64,000 bases of DNA. Origin: Azorinus chamasolen (taxonomy: Eukaryota; Mollusca; Bivalvia; Cardiida; Solecurtidae). A program made the position numbers and the translations under genes. Location of the stretch: the NCBI GenBank assembly GCA_963576725.1, contig OY755242.1, forward strand, positions 3,241,593-3,305,592, written 5' to 3'. Position 1 is the stretch's first letter. Each line of letters starts with the position of its first letter. The notes under the pieces are model-generated. The model was not told the DNA's origin and ran no database searches. It saw only the letters and a program-made list of their open reading frames with translations. Positions 44,693 to 55,439 of this stretch are shown one piece after another.

Positions 44693-45004
44693 GAAGTTCA
44701 GCTTGATATGTAACAAGTTGAACTGTATACCAGACTGCAGGAGTCACCCTTTCACTCTCTAATTCCCTCTGCTTCAGAACTGTTATATGCTTGAATTTCT
44801 TAAAAATAAGTTTTGGGCATTTTAACCTTAAATAAATTGCCACACGTTTCAAATAGTTTGGATCTTGATCAAATAAAAATTGTTTGGCATCTGATGATTA
44901 GATCAGAAACCAAACCATGTACTTATTTCAGTCTTCATCAACAGTGATAAGGTTAACACTCTGATAGAAATGATTTTGGCTGAAAAATTAAAATTATGCT
45001 TGGA
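44693..45004. other. Spacer, nothing recognised
   Basis: About 310 bp of AT-rich sequence with a partial 'gatcagaaaccaaaccatg' MITE-like patch. Confidence 0.35.
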
Positions 45005-45385
45005 TTCGACCTAGTGACCTACTTTTTCATTGGACATGACCCATTTTCAAACTTGACCTAGATTTTGTCATGACTATATTTGAGGTAAGTATGATGAAGA
45101 TTGACCCAAATCTGTGGCCTCTAGTGTGTTCACAGGGTTTTTGTATGATTTGACATAGTGACCTACTTTTTGACCCCACATGACGCATTATCGAACTTGA
45201 CCTAGATTTTGTCAAAAACAAATTTGGGGCAAGTTTTATAAAGATTTACCAAGAACTGTGGCCTCTAGTGTGTTCACAAACAAAACTAAATGGACGACAG
45301 ACGGCGCACAACCAAAGCCTACGCTGGACACAGCACGATCACAATAGCTCACCATGAGCACTTTGTGCTCAGGTGAGCTAGAAAT
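45005..45385 (-). mobile_element. TTAGCTC-type element, minus strand, two monomers
   Basis: In minus orientation it starts CTAGCTCACCTGAGCACAAA (right edge 45381) and carries two ~140-bp monomers (GAACACACTAGAGGCCACAG, GACCTAGTGACCTACTTTTT complement). It is related to 20385-21605. Confidence 0.65.
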
Positions 45386-45399
45386 TCTTTTGATCGGAG

Positions 45400-48110
45400 T
45401 TTAATAGCGTTATTTGAATTCAAAATATGATCAAAGTTCACAAAAACTTTGAAGTTGAATTTAGTCTGCCAAATGCTTGTTTTAGGGGGAGATAAATAGA
45501 TGATGTCAATTTGTACAAAGCGGAGTATGACGTCACTTGGGTGGGTTTTTCAGGCATTATTTTCTATATATATATATTTGTCTGATTAAAGGCCACTATG
45601 CAGCAAAATCTGCAAAAGGTGTACAAAATATTGAACATTTTTTTAATAAACTGAATTTTTAAAAAATGTTTTAATTGGAGCTTAATTACGTTATTTGAAT
45701 TCAAAATATGTTCAAAGTTCACAAAAACCTGGATGTTGAATATAGTCTGCCTAATGCTGGTTTTAGGGGGGGGGGATAAACAGTTGATGTCAATTTTTTT
45801 ACAAAGCTGAGTATAATGTCACTTTGGTGGTTTTTTTCAAACATCAGTTTCTATATATATTTGCTTACAGGCCATTTTGCACCAACGTCTGCCAAAGGTA
45901 TACAAGATATTGAAATTTTTAGCAGACTACAACAGCAGATCATATATACTTCTAATATACAAAATATTTCACAAAAAATCTTTTAATTTGAGCCAAATTG
46001 CGTTATTTGAATTCAAAACGTGTTCAAAGTTCACAAAAACCTTGAAGTTGAATTTAGTCTGCCTAATACTTGTTTTAGGGGGAGATAAATAGATGATGTC
46101 AATTTGTACAAAGCGGAGTATGAGGTCACTTGGGTGGGTTTTTCAGACATTATTTTCTCTCTCTATATATATTTTGTCTGCTTAAAGGCCATTTTGCACC
46201 GAAATCTGCCAGAGGTATACAAAATATTGAACATTTTAGCAGACTGCAGCAGCAGATTGTATATAGTTTTAATAAACAGAATTTTTGAAAAATGTTTTAA
46301 AGAGCTTATTTGCGTTATTTGAATTCAAAATATGTTCAAAGTTCACAAAAACCTTGAAGTTGAATTAAGTCTGCCTAATGCTGGTTTTAGGGGGGGGATA
46401 AACAGTTGATGGCAATTTGTACAAAGCTGAGTATGATGTCACTTTGGTGGGTTTTATTCAAACATCAGATTCTATATATATTTGCTTACAGGCCATTTTT
46501 CACCACCGTCTGCCAAAGGTAAACAAGATATTGAAATTTTTAGCAGACCACAACAGCAGATCATATATATTTTTAATATACAAATTTTTTCACAAAAAAT
46601 CTTTTAATTTGAGCCAAATTGCGTTATTTGAATTCAAAATGTGTTCAAAGTTCACAAAAACCTTGAAGTTGAATTAAGTCTGCCTAATGCTTGTTTTAGG
46701 GGGAGATAAATAGATGATGTCAATTTGTACAAAGCGGAGTATGAGGTCACTTGGGTGGGCTTTTCAGACATTATTTTCTCTCTATATATATATTTTGTCT
46801 GCTTAAAGGCCATATTGCACTGAAATCTGCCAGAGGTATACAAAATATTGAACATTTTAGCAGACTGCAGCAGCAGATTGCATATAGTTTTAATAAACAG
46901 AATTTTTAAAAAATGTTTTAACGAGCTTATTTGCGTTATTTGAATTCAAAATATGTTTAAAGTTCACAAAAACCTTGAAGTTGAATTAAGTCTGCCTAAT
47001 GCTTGTTTTAGGGGGAGATAAATAGATGACGTCGATTTGTGCAAAGCTGAGTATGAGGTCACTTGGGTGGGTTTTTCAGACATTATTTTCTATATATATA
47101 TTTTGTCTGCTTAAAGGCCATTTTGAACCGAAATCTGCCAGAGGTATACAAAATATTGAACATTTTAGCAGACTGCAGCAGCAGATCGTATATATTTTTA
47201 ATGAACAGAATTTTTAAAAAATGTTTTAATTGGAGCTTAATTAATTACGTTATTTGAATTCAAAATATGTCAAAGTTCACAAAAACCTGAATGTTGAAAT
47301 AAGTCTGCCTAATGCTGGTTTTAGTGTGGGGGGGATAAACAGTTGATGGCAATTTGTACAAAGCTGAGTATGATGTCACTTTGGTGAACAAAGTTCACAA
47401 AAACCTGAATGTTGAATTTAGTCTGCCTAATGCTGGTTTTAGGGGGGCGGGGGATAAACAGTTGAAGGCAATTTGTACAAAGCTGAGTATGATGTCACTT
47501 TGGTGGGTTTTATTCAAACATCAGATTCTATATATATTTGCTTACAGGCCATTTTTCACCACCGTCTGCCAAAGGTAAACAAGATATTGACATTTTTAGC
47601 AGACCACAACAGCAGATCATATATATTTTTAATAAACAAAATTTTTCAGAAAAAATCTTTTAATTTGAGCCAAATTTCGTTATTTGAATTCAAAACGTGT
47701 TCAAAGTTCACAAAAACCTTGAAGTTGAATTTAGTCTGCCTAATGCTTGTTTTAGGGGGAGATAAATAGATGATGTCAATTTGTACAAAGCTGAGTATAA
47801 GGTCACTTGGGTGGGTTTTTCAGACATCATTTTCTATATACATATATATATTTGTCTGCTTAAAGGCCATTTCGCACCGACATCTGCCAAAGGTATGCAA
47901 GATATTGAAAATTTTCGCAGACTGCAGCAGCAGATCATGTATATTTTTAATAAACAAAATTTAAAAAATATATATATTTTAACGAGCTTATTTGCGTTAT
48001 TTGAATGCAAAATATGTTCAAAGTTCACAAAAATCTGGAAGTTGAATAGTCTGCCTAATAGTGCTTGTTTAAGGGGAGTTGTCCAACTCGACTTTAAAAA
48101 ACATATGTAA
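45400..48110. repeat. ~310-bp satellite array with dimeric structure
   Basis: Nine monomers marked by GTTATTTGAATTCAAAA at 45409, 45690, 46002, 46314, 46623, 46934, 47249, 47679 and 47994. Two monomer types alternate (GAGCTTATTTGCG / ...GCAGCAGCAGAT and GAGCCAAATTGCG / ...ACAACAGCAGAT), giving a ~622-bp dimer in the middle. Around 47280-47460 there is a partial duplication of ~119 bp. The ORFs repeat with the monomers and are not genes. Confidence 0.9.
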
Positions 48111-48201
48111 ATTATATGTATTTTTTTTTCTTTATATAATAAATGTACGTGAAGGTTTTATATGATGATGTACTGATGTACAAGTCAATAAAAGTATGTT
48201 C

Positions 48202-48451
48202 TTAACCCTTTCCCTGTTCTGTATTTAGGCCAAATTTCAATACCTACCTAATATTCATTAACAAAGTAGTTATAAACAAATATGGAAGGTGGAACATTGT
48301 AGACATTTCAGAAAGTAACATAACAGATCTATAAAATTCCATTAGCAAACAGAGCAGACCCTGATCAGACGGCTCCTCTAAGAGCCGTCTGATCTGGGTC
48401 TGCTCTGTTCGTAAATGGGTGAAAACACGTTTATATGAGGGAAAGGGTTAA
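48202..48451. mobile_element. TTAA MITE, 'GGGAAAGGG' subfamily, inverted copy
   Basis: TTAACCCTTTCCCTGTTCTG to TATGAGGGAAAGGGTTAA, with the near-perfect core GACGGCTCCTCTAAGAGCCG. It lies 45 bp before an exon. Confidence 0.85.
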
Positions 48452-48496
48452 TGCTGAAATTATAGCATGTTTCTCATTTCTTTGTAATGATTTCAG

Positions 48497-48553
48497 CAAG
48501 TGATGAAAGTGATGAGAATGAAAAGCTTATGCCTGATAAGATAGAAACATCAG
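48497..48553 (+). CDS. Candidate exon of unidentified gene (gene 3, exon a), acidic
   Basis: A 57-bp exon between acceptor TAATGATTTCAG and donor TCAG|GTAAGT, phase 1 at both ends. It encodes SDESDENEKLMPDKIETS, an acidic linker. It joins in phase to the exon at 50079. Upstream exons were not found in the window. Confidence 0.6.
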
Positions 48554-50078
48554 GTAAGTTTAATGTTAAATTTATTAAGAAATTACAACCCCTTAAACAT
48601 TTAGGGAATTAAACAGCTTTTATCAGTGCATAGATTAGGATCGGGACGGGCAGTGCGCACTTTTCCTGTTGAAAATCTTAACTGCGTATCAAGTTTCCTC
48701 AGTCTGAAATATACTCAAATATTTTTTGCCTATACCAACCTTTAAAATTATAGTGAAAGCTATTCACGTTGAAATCGCATTCCCGTTGAGTATCGAAATT
48801 ATACCACTACTGATTGGAGTAATCTCCCTTATTTAATATCCATCCATAAAAATTCGAGAGTAACCAAAACCACATCTTATGTCTAGGTATAAAAGGCAGA
48901 CTTTTGCCTTGTTGTTTGTGATAGCTAGATAGGCTCTGTATTCGATATTTTAACACGCATGTACGCTGTAGCAAACATCTTAACATATTAAGATAGTGAA
49001 ACATTATTTAAGAATAAATCTATGCGGAATGATTGAAATTATGTTTTGTAAAACTTTTAACCACTGGTCCCATTTAAGCCTTTCCAGACGACAGATTTAC
49101 ACCACACCAAAGGTTCAAAATCAATAACGACAAAAAGGTACAGTTGGTAGATTTATCTATCTGTCTGAGGCTGAAAAAATGCCACCAGAAAAGCAAATTT
49201 TTTGCCAACAAATGCTCCAAAGCAGAACATAATGGTGAAATACTTCCCAGTCCCTAAAGTTGTGAACAATAATATACCAGATTTGAGTATAAATACACAA
49301 GACCAGTTTGATATATAATCTTGATTCAAACGTTGAACAAGTTGACCCAGGCATTTCTAGTCAATCAACCAATGAATATATTGAAGAGTAGGCTTGTTTG
49401 CAAGAAATAGATTGCTTATATATCTTTTCAAGAAATGAGCTTTTCAGTGTTACCAGGGATGTTCTGTTACTGATAAATAATAAGTTTTATTGAATAAAAC
49501 ATTCATTACAGAACTTATATATGTACTGTACTCAGAAAGCTGCGTACAAACCATGACCATGAAAATCAAAATGTGACCTACATTCGCAGACAACCACCTC
49601 AAATTTGACTCATCTCAAAAACTTGTTGCAAGGAACATTCATCAAGATTCACTCATTGATGTACTCAGAAATTGGAAATGTGACCTACATTTGCAAACCA
49701 CGAACTTGAAATTTTACATTCGCAGGCCATGACCTTGAAATTTTACTCTTCCAAAGATTCATTCATTACTGTTCTCAGAAAGCTAGGGAAAAGTACCACG
49801 ACCTTGAAATTTGAAAAAAGACCTACATTTGCAGACCACGACCTTGAAATTTGACTGGTCTCGAGACTTTGTTGCAAGGAACAGCTGTATGAAGTTTCAG
49901 TAAAATCCAATCAGTACTTTGCTAAAAAAAACTGCGGACAATTACTCAGAACACTGTGTACAAGCAACGCACAGACTAGGACCTTGACATTTGTTAACGT
50001 GACCTACATTTGCCGAGTACCACTTCACTTCCCATAAAAATATTGCAGCATCTGCAATCTTAACTTTATATATTACAG
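48554..50078 (+). other. Intron of gene 3 with a short tandem repeat
   Basis: 49540-50010 carries four or five diverged repeats of 'GTGACCTACATTTGCAGACC' and 'ACGACCTTGAAATTTGAC'. The remainder looks unique. Confidence 0.5.
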
Positions 50079-50168
50079 AAAGGTTTTCTTGGACCACTAG
50101 ACAAACAAAAGAGGTGGTCCAATACTTCCAAAAGTGGGTGCATCAGCCAAGAGGAAATAGTTTACCAA
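50079..50168 (+). CDS. Candidate exon of unidentified gene (gene 3, exon b), WTTxQTKEVVQYF domain
   Basis: A 90-bp exon between ATATATTACAG and CCAA|GTAAGT, phase 1 at both ends. It encodes RFSWTTRQTKEVVQYFQKWV followed by HQPRGNSLP. The pattern W-T-x-x-(Q/E)-T-x-x-V-x-x-(Y/H)-F-x-x-(W/H), then a LPxK motif, resembles the C-terminal helical domain found in many uncharacterised zinc-finger-like proteins of molluscs and fish. That comparison is from memory and no function is assigned. Confidence 0.65.
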
Positions 50169-51446
50169 GTAAGTTCAAATGCTTCTGTACCAAAACAAAC
50201 AAAATATGTCATTCTTTGTTTTATTTTCCCATAATTTAACAATTAACAAGCAAATCAGGGTTCGTCAGTAACTCTTTTTTCACTAGACCTTCGGGCTAGT
50301 TTCCTGCAAACATTACTAGACCGAACCAAAAAGTGACTAGACCAAACAGAAACCACTAAAGCAGTTAAACTTTATCAATCATAACTAAACTTAGCAAGAG
50401 AAGTGTTACATGAAGCTGTTCATATGACATCTGAATAGTGTTCTCAAAAGCCAACATTGTGAAAAGAGTGTGCAGGCACTCGCAGGTACCTTTTTTCATT
50501 ACCTTTACGAATTGCGCTCGAAACTTTCCTTTCTATCATTTCGCTACTTAAAATGGGAATATAACAAGCATCAGTCCAGCCCAGAATCTGAGAGTGTCTA
50601 TTCTAGGATTAAAAAATGATGGGGGAATTTTACTGAAAATTCCGATATTACACCAACTTATGAGATTTTGCCTTTTTTGTCTATATAGAAAAAGCCCCCT
50701 CCTATGAAAAATATGGGGGGGGGATTTTAAATAAAGTGGGCAAATCCCCCAATCCCTCACCCTAGAATAGACACTGATTGGATCAATTTTTTTTTAAAAA
50801 CTTTGTTAGATCTTGATGACCCAAGGATCAATCCTGCCAAGTTTGATAAAAATCAGACCAGTAGTTTAAGAGATGTTGATTTAAGAAATTGTTGACGACA
50901 AATGGACAACGATGGAAGGCTCTAAATAAACACCAAGAATTTTAGTGTTTGACCAACTTACAGATAATGTCACAATTTGTCTTGAGGAAACATGTCTAAC
51001 ACATTATTGAACAGTATAGTACAGTCGAGTCCCAATTATCCGAAGAGCCCGGAACCAGCATTCAAAATCAAACAACCCATGGTTTAGAATAATGCAAACC
51101 TATCAAAATTATTTTAAAAAAGATTATGATCTGTAACCATCGTAAACAGAACAGTTTTTGCTATCGTTCGAACTTGGCCTTGATTTTGTCAAGAACAAAA
51201 TTTAGAGCAAGTTTGATGAAGATTTAATCAAGGCCGCTAGAGTGATAACAAACTAATTGTGGACGGCCGGACGCCAGAAGAAAGGCGATCCTAATAGCTC
51301 ATCAACATTAAAATACAATTAACCAGTACATAAACAGCTTCCATTTATTCTCTGTTTTCAATTGAACTTCATGTGTCAAATGGACTAGGAGGATTGAGTC
51401 GAATTAAAGTCTTGATAATAATTAAATGTTGAAATTTAATTTCCAG
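50169..51446 (+). other. Intron of gene 3
   Basis: Contains the MITE at 50593-50775 and a possible pogo-type terminus (CAGTCGAGTCCCAATTATCC) at 51021 without a visible partner. Otherwise unassigned. Confidence 0.5.
50593..50775. mobile_element. 183-bp MITE with AGTGTCTATTCTAGG inverted termini
   Basis: A perfect 15-bp terminal inverted repeat (AGTGTCTATTCTAGG and CCTAGAATAGACACT). The interior is G/C-run rich. Confidence 0.8.
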
Positions 51447-51496
51447 GCAAAATTGAGATGCAGGATTTTTTAGCAATGCACGCTGAGTGGAGATGA
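51447..51496 (+). CDS. Candidate terminal exon of gene 3 (exon c)
   Basis: The acceptor TTAATTTCCAG (to 51446) is followed by GC, completing a Ser codon, then KIEMQDFLAMHAEWR and TGA at 51494-51496. Joined to the previous exon it reads SLPSKIEMQDFL, a continuous motif across the splice junction, which strongly supports the model. Confidence 0.65.
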
Positions 51497-51829
51497 ACAT
51501 ATAAACAACTGAGAACAAAAACCATGAACGAGCAAAGGAAACACCAGAGACTGAGGCGCTTGAAGTTGAAGGAGTTGGTCGGATAAAAGTTTATGCTATT
51601 CAGTATACCATAATTTAAAATTTGCTATAGGATTCAATGCTATGACTCTATCCCTTTGACATTCGATAACTTTTGATGTTTTGCTTCAATTTAAACAAAA
51701 TTTGCAGTGGTATTTAAGATTGCTTCAAGCTATAGACTAAAATGGAAATTACATATTGGATGGTCTTGTGTAGTATGCCTTTTAGTTGGAAAATGCAAAA
51801 TGGTATTTTACAGAAAAATGCATAATTTT
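51497..51829 (+). other. Possible 3' UTR of gene 3
   Basis: Unique AT-rich sequence. No clear AATAAA was seen before the next element. Confidence 0.35.
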
Positions 51830-52616
51830 TATACCCCCCTTTTGAAAAAAAAACGAGGTATATTGCTTTGCACATGTCGGTCTGTCTATCGGTAGATCGA
51901 TGGTTTCCGAACGATAACTAATAAACGACTTGGTAAAGAATCTTCAAACTTGCTGTAGTGGTTGGTCATGACAAGTAGATGACCCCTATAGTTTTTAAGG
52001 TCACTAGATCAAAGGTCAAAGTCACAATGACCTAAAATGGTGAAATAGTTTCCAATCAATAACTTCTCAAGGGTTTGACACGGGATCTTCAAACTTGCTG
52101 TAGTGGTTGGTCATGACAACAAGATGACCCCTAATGTTTTTGAGGTCACTAGGTCAAAGGTTAAAGTCACCATGACCTTAACTGGTTAAATGGTTTCCGA
52201 TCAATAACTGCTCAAGTGTTTGGCTTAGAATCTTCAAATTAACAGATAGATGACTCCTATTGATTTTGAGGTCACTAGGTAAAAGGTCAAGGTCATCATG
52301 ATCTTAACTGATGAAATGGTTTCCAATTAATAACTGCTCAATTGTTTGGTTTGGGATCTTCAAACTTGCTGTGGTAGTTGGTAGTTAGCACTAGATGACC
52401 CCTATAGTTGTTGAGGTCACTAGGTCAAAGGTCAAGGTCACCATGACCTTAACTTGTGAAATGTTTTCAGATCAATAAATGATCAGTGGTTTGGCTTAGG
52501 CTCTTCAAAGTTGCTGCGGTGATTTGTCATGACCACTAGATGACCTCTATAGTTGAGGTCACTAACTCAAAGGTCAGCGGGTCTGGGGGTATACATGTTT
52601 TACAAACATCTCTTGT
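51830..52616 (+). mobile_element. TATACC...CTCTTGT element, short copy
   Basis: TATACCCCCCTTTTGAAAAA to TATACATGTTTTACAAACAT and CTCTTGT, about five monomers. It serves as an uninterrupted reference for the ends of the 7818 and 56283 copies. Confidence 0.85.
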
Positions 52617-53646
52617 CTAATTTTGATTTTTATGCCCCCCAGATCTGATCTGGGAGGCATATTGTTTTTGCCTTGTCTGTTTGTCTGTTTGTTTATCAGC
52701 AACTTTAATATTAGTCCTAACTTTTTAGTCAGTACAGATAGAGACTTGATATTTGGCATGCATATGTATATCATTAAGCCGCACATTTTGAGGGTGACAT
52801 GTCAAGATCAAGGTCATCCTTAAAGGTCAGAGGTCAAACATATGGGTCAAATCACTGACTTTAAAATTGGCCATAACTTTTGAACCAGTAGAGATAGAGA
52901 CTTGATATTTCGCATGCTTGTGTATCTTATGAAGTTGCACATTTTCAGGGGTGACATGTCAAGTTCATTCTTCAGGGTCAAAGGTCAAATTGTCTGTTTG
53001 TCTGTAGCTTTAACATTGGTCATAACTTTTGAGCCAGTACAGATAGAGACTTGATATTTGGCATGCATATGTATCTCATAAAGCCCCACATTTTGAGGGT
53101 GACATGTCAAGATCAAGGTCATCCTTAAAGGTCAGAGGTCAAACATATGGGTCAAATCACAGACTTTAAAATTGGCCATAACTTTTGAACCAGTAGAGAT
53201 AGAGACTTGATATGTGGCATGCTTGTGTATCTCATAAAGCTGCACAGTTTGAGGGGTGACATGTCAATGTCATCCTTCAGGGTCAAAGGTAAGGGTGAAA
53301 CGATTAATCGCGATGTGAATTGAACCGCGATCTTTTGCCCTCGATTCGGTTCGGTTCAATTCGGTTCAGCAGATCTCATTTTCGATTCGATTTTTATTAT
53401 AAAAGGCTAGCTTCTTAATGATTGGTAGTGAAATGAAACTAACCTGTGAAAATTCGCCGTGAAAAGTCGTAATACTTGTTTTCCCACATTAGAGCTGTTA
53501 AAACAAACATACTCATCGAATTCTGATAGACTCAAATCGATTGGATGAAGGCCGACTATTTTAGCCAATCAAATAACACGTTGTAATCGTTGCACTTAAT
53601 CTGATCGTCTGGGCGCTTTATTCAAGCGTCTTTGTGTTCTCTCAAA

Positions 53647-53817
53647 ATGTCGGATGCTGAAGCTGTCAATCTACGTGCTACCCCGAAAAACTATCGCTCC
53701 AAATGTGGAGATTTCAGATTTCGCGAGAGCAACAACACAAATAAACCAACATGTAAGATTATTTTACAAATATTCTCTGCAACACGGGAAATACGACGAA
53801 TCTGTCATATCGTATGA
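53647..53817 (+). pseudogene. Possible BED-finger remnant of hAT transposase
   Basis: ATG at 53647 gives MSDAEAVNLRATPKNYRSKC, then FRFRE...TNKPTCKII. Lysine/arginine followed by SKxxxxFxF and a CxxC-like start resembles the N-terminal BED zinc finger of hAT (ZBED) proteins, but the second cysteine pair and the histidines are missing and the frame ends. Weak but consistent with its host element. Confidence 0.4.
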
Positions 53818-53967
53818 ACGGAAACACAGTATTGCATTTACGTTTCGTCTTCTTCCAGTAAACTTGGTTGCAAATTTGTGTATGCGTAACGTTTATGAAG
53901 CTGTGTATTGATAACTGGCTAAAACTTTACTCGCAGCACCGTCTAGTGCTTTTTGCTCAGAGACAGG

Positions 53968-54031
53968 GAGATGTCATATCTCTCTTCAACTGATAGCTAT
54001 CTGTACCAGTTGAAGAGAGACATGACATCTC
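53968..54031. repeat. 25-bp-stem hairpin inside the hAT element
   Basis: The arms 53968-53992 and 54007-54031 match with one mismatch (GAGATGTCATATCTCTCTTC... and its complement) around a 14-nt loop. The size is that of a short-hairpin RNA precursor; function unknown. Confidence 0.8.
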
Positions 54032-54844
54032 TTCCAAGTGCTCAAATTCTTTTTTCAGAAAAACCTACATGTTCTACAGAGTTCGGCTGTTTAGTCAATT
54101 AGACAATTAGCCAAGACTGATTATGTTAGTGTTACCATTTTACTTGGTTTTAGTGACCAGTTATAAAAAAGAACTTCCAAAAACAAACTGCAGAAAGGTT
54201 TGACAGTTAAAGTCAGATATATCTGACTAGGCTATTATGATTTTTCCACCTGTATATGTCCAAGCATTCTGTTTTCAGAGCTGTTTATGCACAGCATTTA
54301 TTCTACATAGTGCATTCTTTTTATTACAATCTTAAATCGAATCGAATCGAAAATAATCGAATCGTGTTGTAAAAAATCGAAATCGAATCGAATCGAATTT
54401 TTTTGAATCGTTTCACCCCTAGTCAAAGGTCACCAACATCAAATTGGCAATAACTTTTGAACAAAAGAGATAGAGTCTTGATATTTGGTATGCATGTGTA
54501 TCTCATGAAGCTGCACAGTTTGGGGGTGACATGTCAAGGTCATCTTTCAGGGTCAAAGGTCACCGACTTTAATATTGGCCATAATTTTTGAACCAGTAGA
54601 GATAGACTTGATAGTTGGTATACATGTGTTTCTCATTTGGCTGCACAGTTTGAGGGATGACATGTCAAGGTCAGCCTTCATGATCAAAGGTCACCAACAT
54701 TAACATTGGCCATAACCTTTGAACCAGTAGAGATACAGATTTGATATTTGGTATGCATGTGTACCCCATGAAGCACATGCATGAAAGTACTATGGGAACA
54801 GCTTCCTATATTGCAATTAAAAATATTCCCACAGCAAAAGAATC

Positions 54845-55216
54845 TTCAGAGATGCTGCCAGGATTTCAATTTGGTGGGGGAAATCCCCCATCAAATAAAA
54901 GAAAGTGGGGGACCTACTGGGGGGGGGGGGGCAGTTAACGGAAAATTCAATGGCTTGGATCAAAGTTATAGAAAATGCCCATTATGTATAAGGGATATTT
55001 GAGAATTAATAGACATGTGTCTGTGTGTGTTGAAAGTAAGAAAACTTGATCTAATATGTTTACTTACAAATGTAAATGGATGCATTAACTACTAATACCT
55101 ACTGCCCGTTAACTCCCCCCCCCCCACACACACACTTCCCAGTAGGTCCCCCACTTTATTTTTATTTGATGGGGGATTTCCCTCACCAAATTGAAATCCT
55201 GGCAGCATCTCTGAAA
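54845..55216. mobile_element. Foldback element with ~95-bp inverted arms
   Basis: The left arm (CTTCAGAGATGCTGCCAGGA, TTTGGTGGGGGAAATCCCCC, GTGGGGGACCTACTGGG, GCAGTTAACGG) is mirrored on the right from CCGTTAACTCCC to GGCAGCATCTCTGAA. The G13 and C13 runs face each other. ORFs inside are artefacts. Confidence 0.8.
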
Positions 55217-55439
55217 ACATCAAAAATTATTGAACGTCAAAGAGGTAGAATCATAACATTGAGCCCTATGGAAATCTATATTTGTGATCCATAGCAAATT
55301 TTGAGTAGTACAGGGTTGCCACCCCTCAGGGAAATTTAAATTTTTTCAAGGTCAGGGAATTTTGAGAACTATCAGGGAAATTTGAAAATATAGGCAACTG
55401 TCAGGGAATTTGGAAAACATGAGAATGAAGGATATATTT

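Larger units (their letters stand above)
53290..54421. mobile_element. hAT-type DNA transposon derivative with perfect 8-bp target duplication
   Basis: A 1132-bp element with termini TAAGGGTGAAACGATTAATC and AATCGTTTCACCCCTA. It is flanked by GTCAAAGG on both sides (53282-53289 and 54422-54429), which restores the host monomer exactly when one copy is removed. An 8-bp duplication with (T/C)A(G/A)GGGTG termini fits hAT. Subterminal regions are dense in TCGATTCG/CGAATCGA. It lacks a full transposase. Confidence 0.9.
52631..54780 (+). mobile_element. GCCCCCCAGATCTGATCTGG tandem-repeat element, split by a hAT element
   Basis: Starts TATGCCCCCCAGATCTGATC, a hairpin start, followed by ~160-bp monomers (GAGATAGAGACTTGATATTT, GTGACATGTCAAGATCAAGG). 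It is interrupted at 53290-54421. The right end is lost near 54780. Confidence 0.75.

Noticed and set aside
45877..48110. Repeated MYKAEYxVT... ORFs
   Set aside because: They recur once per 310-bp monomer and are satellite translations.
52623..52823. ORF over the TATGCCCCCC element start
   Set aside because: Translation of a hairpin end plus one array monomer.
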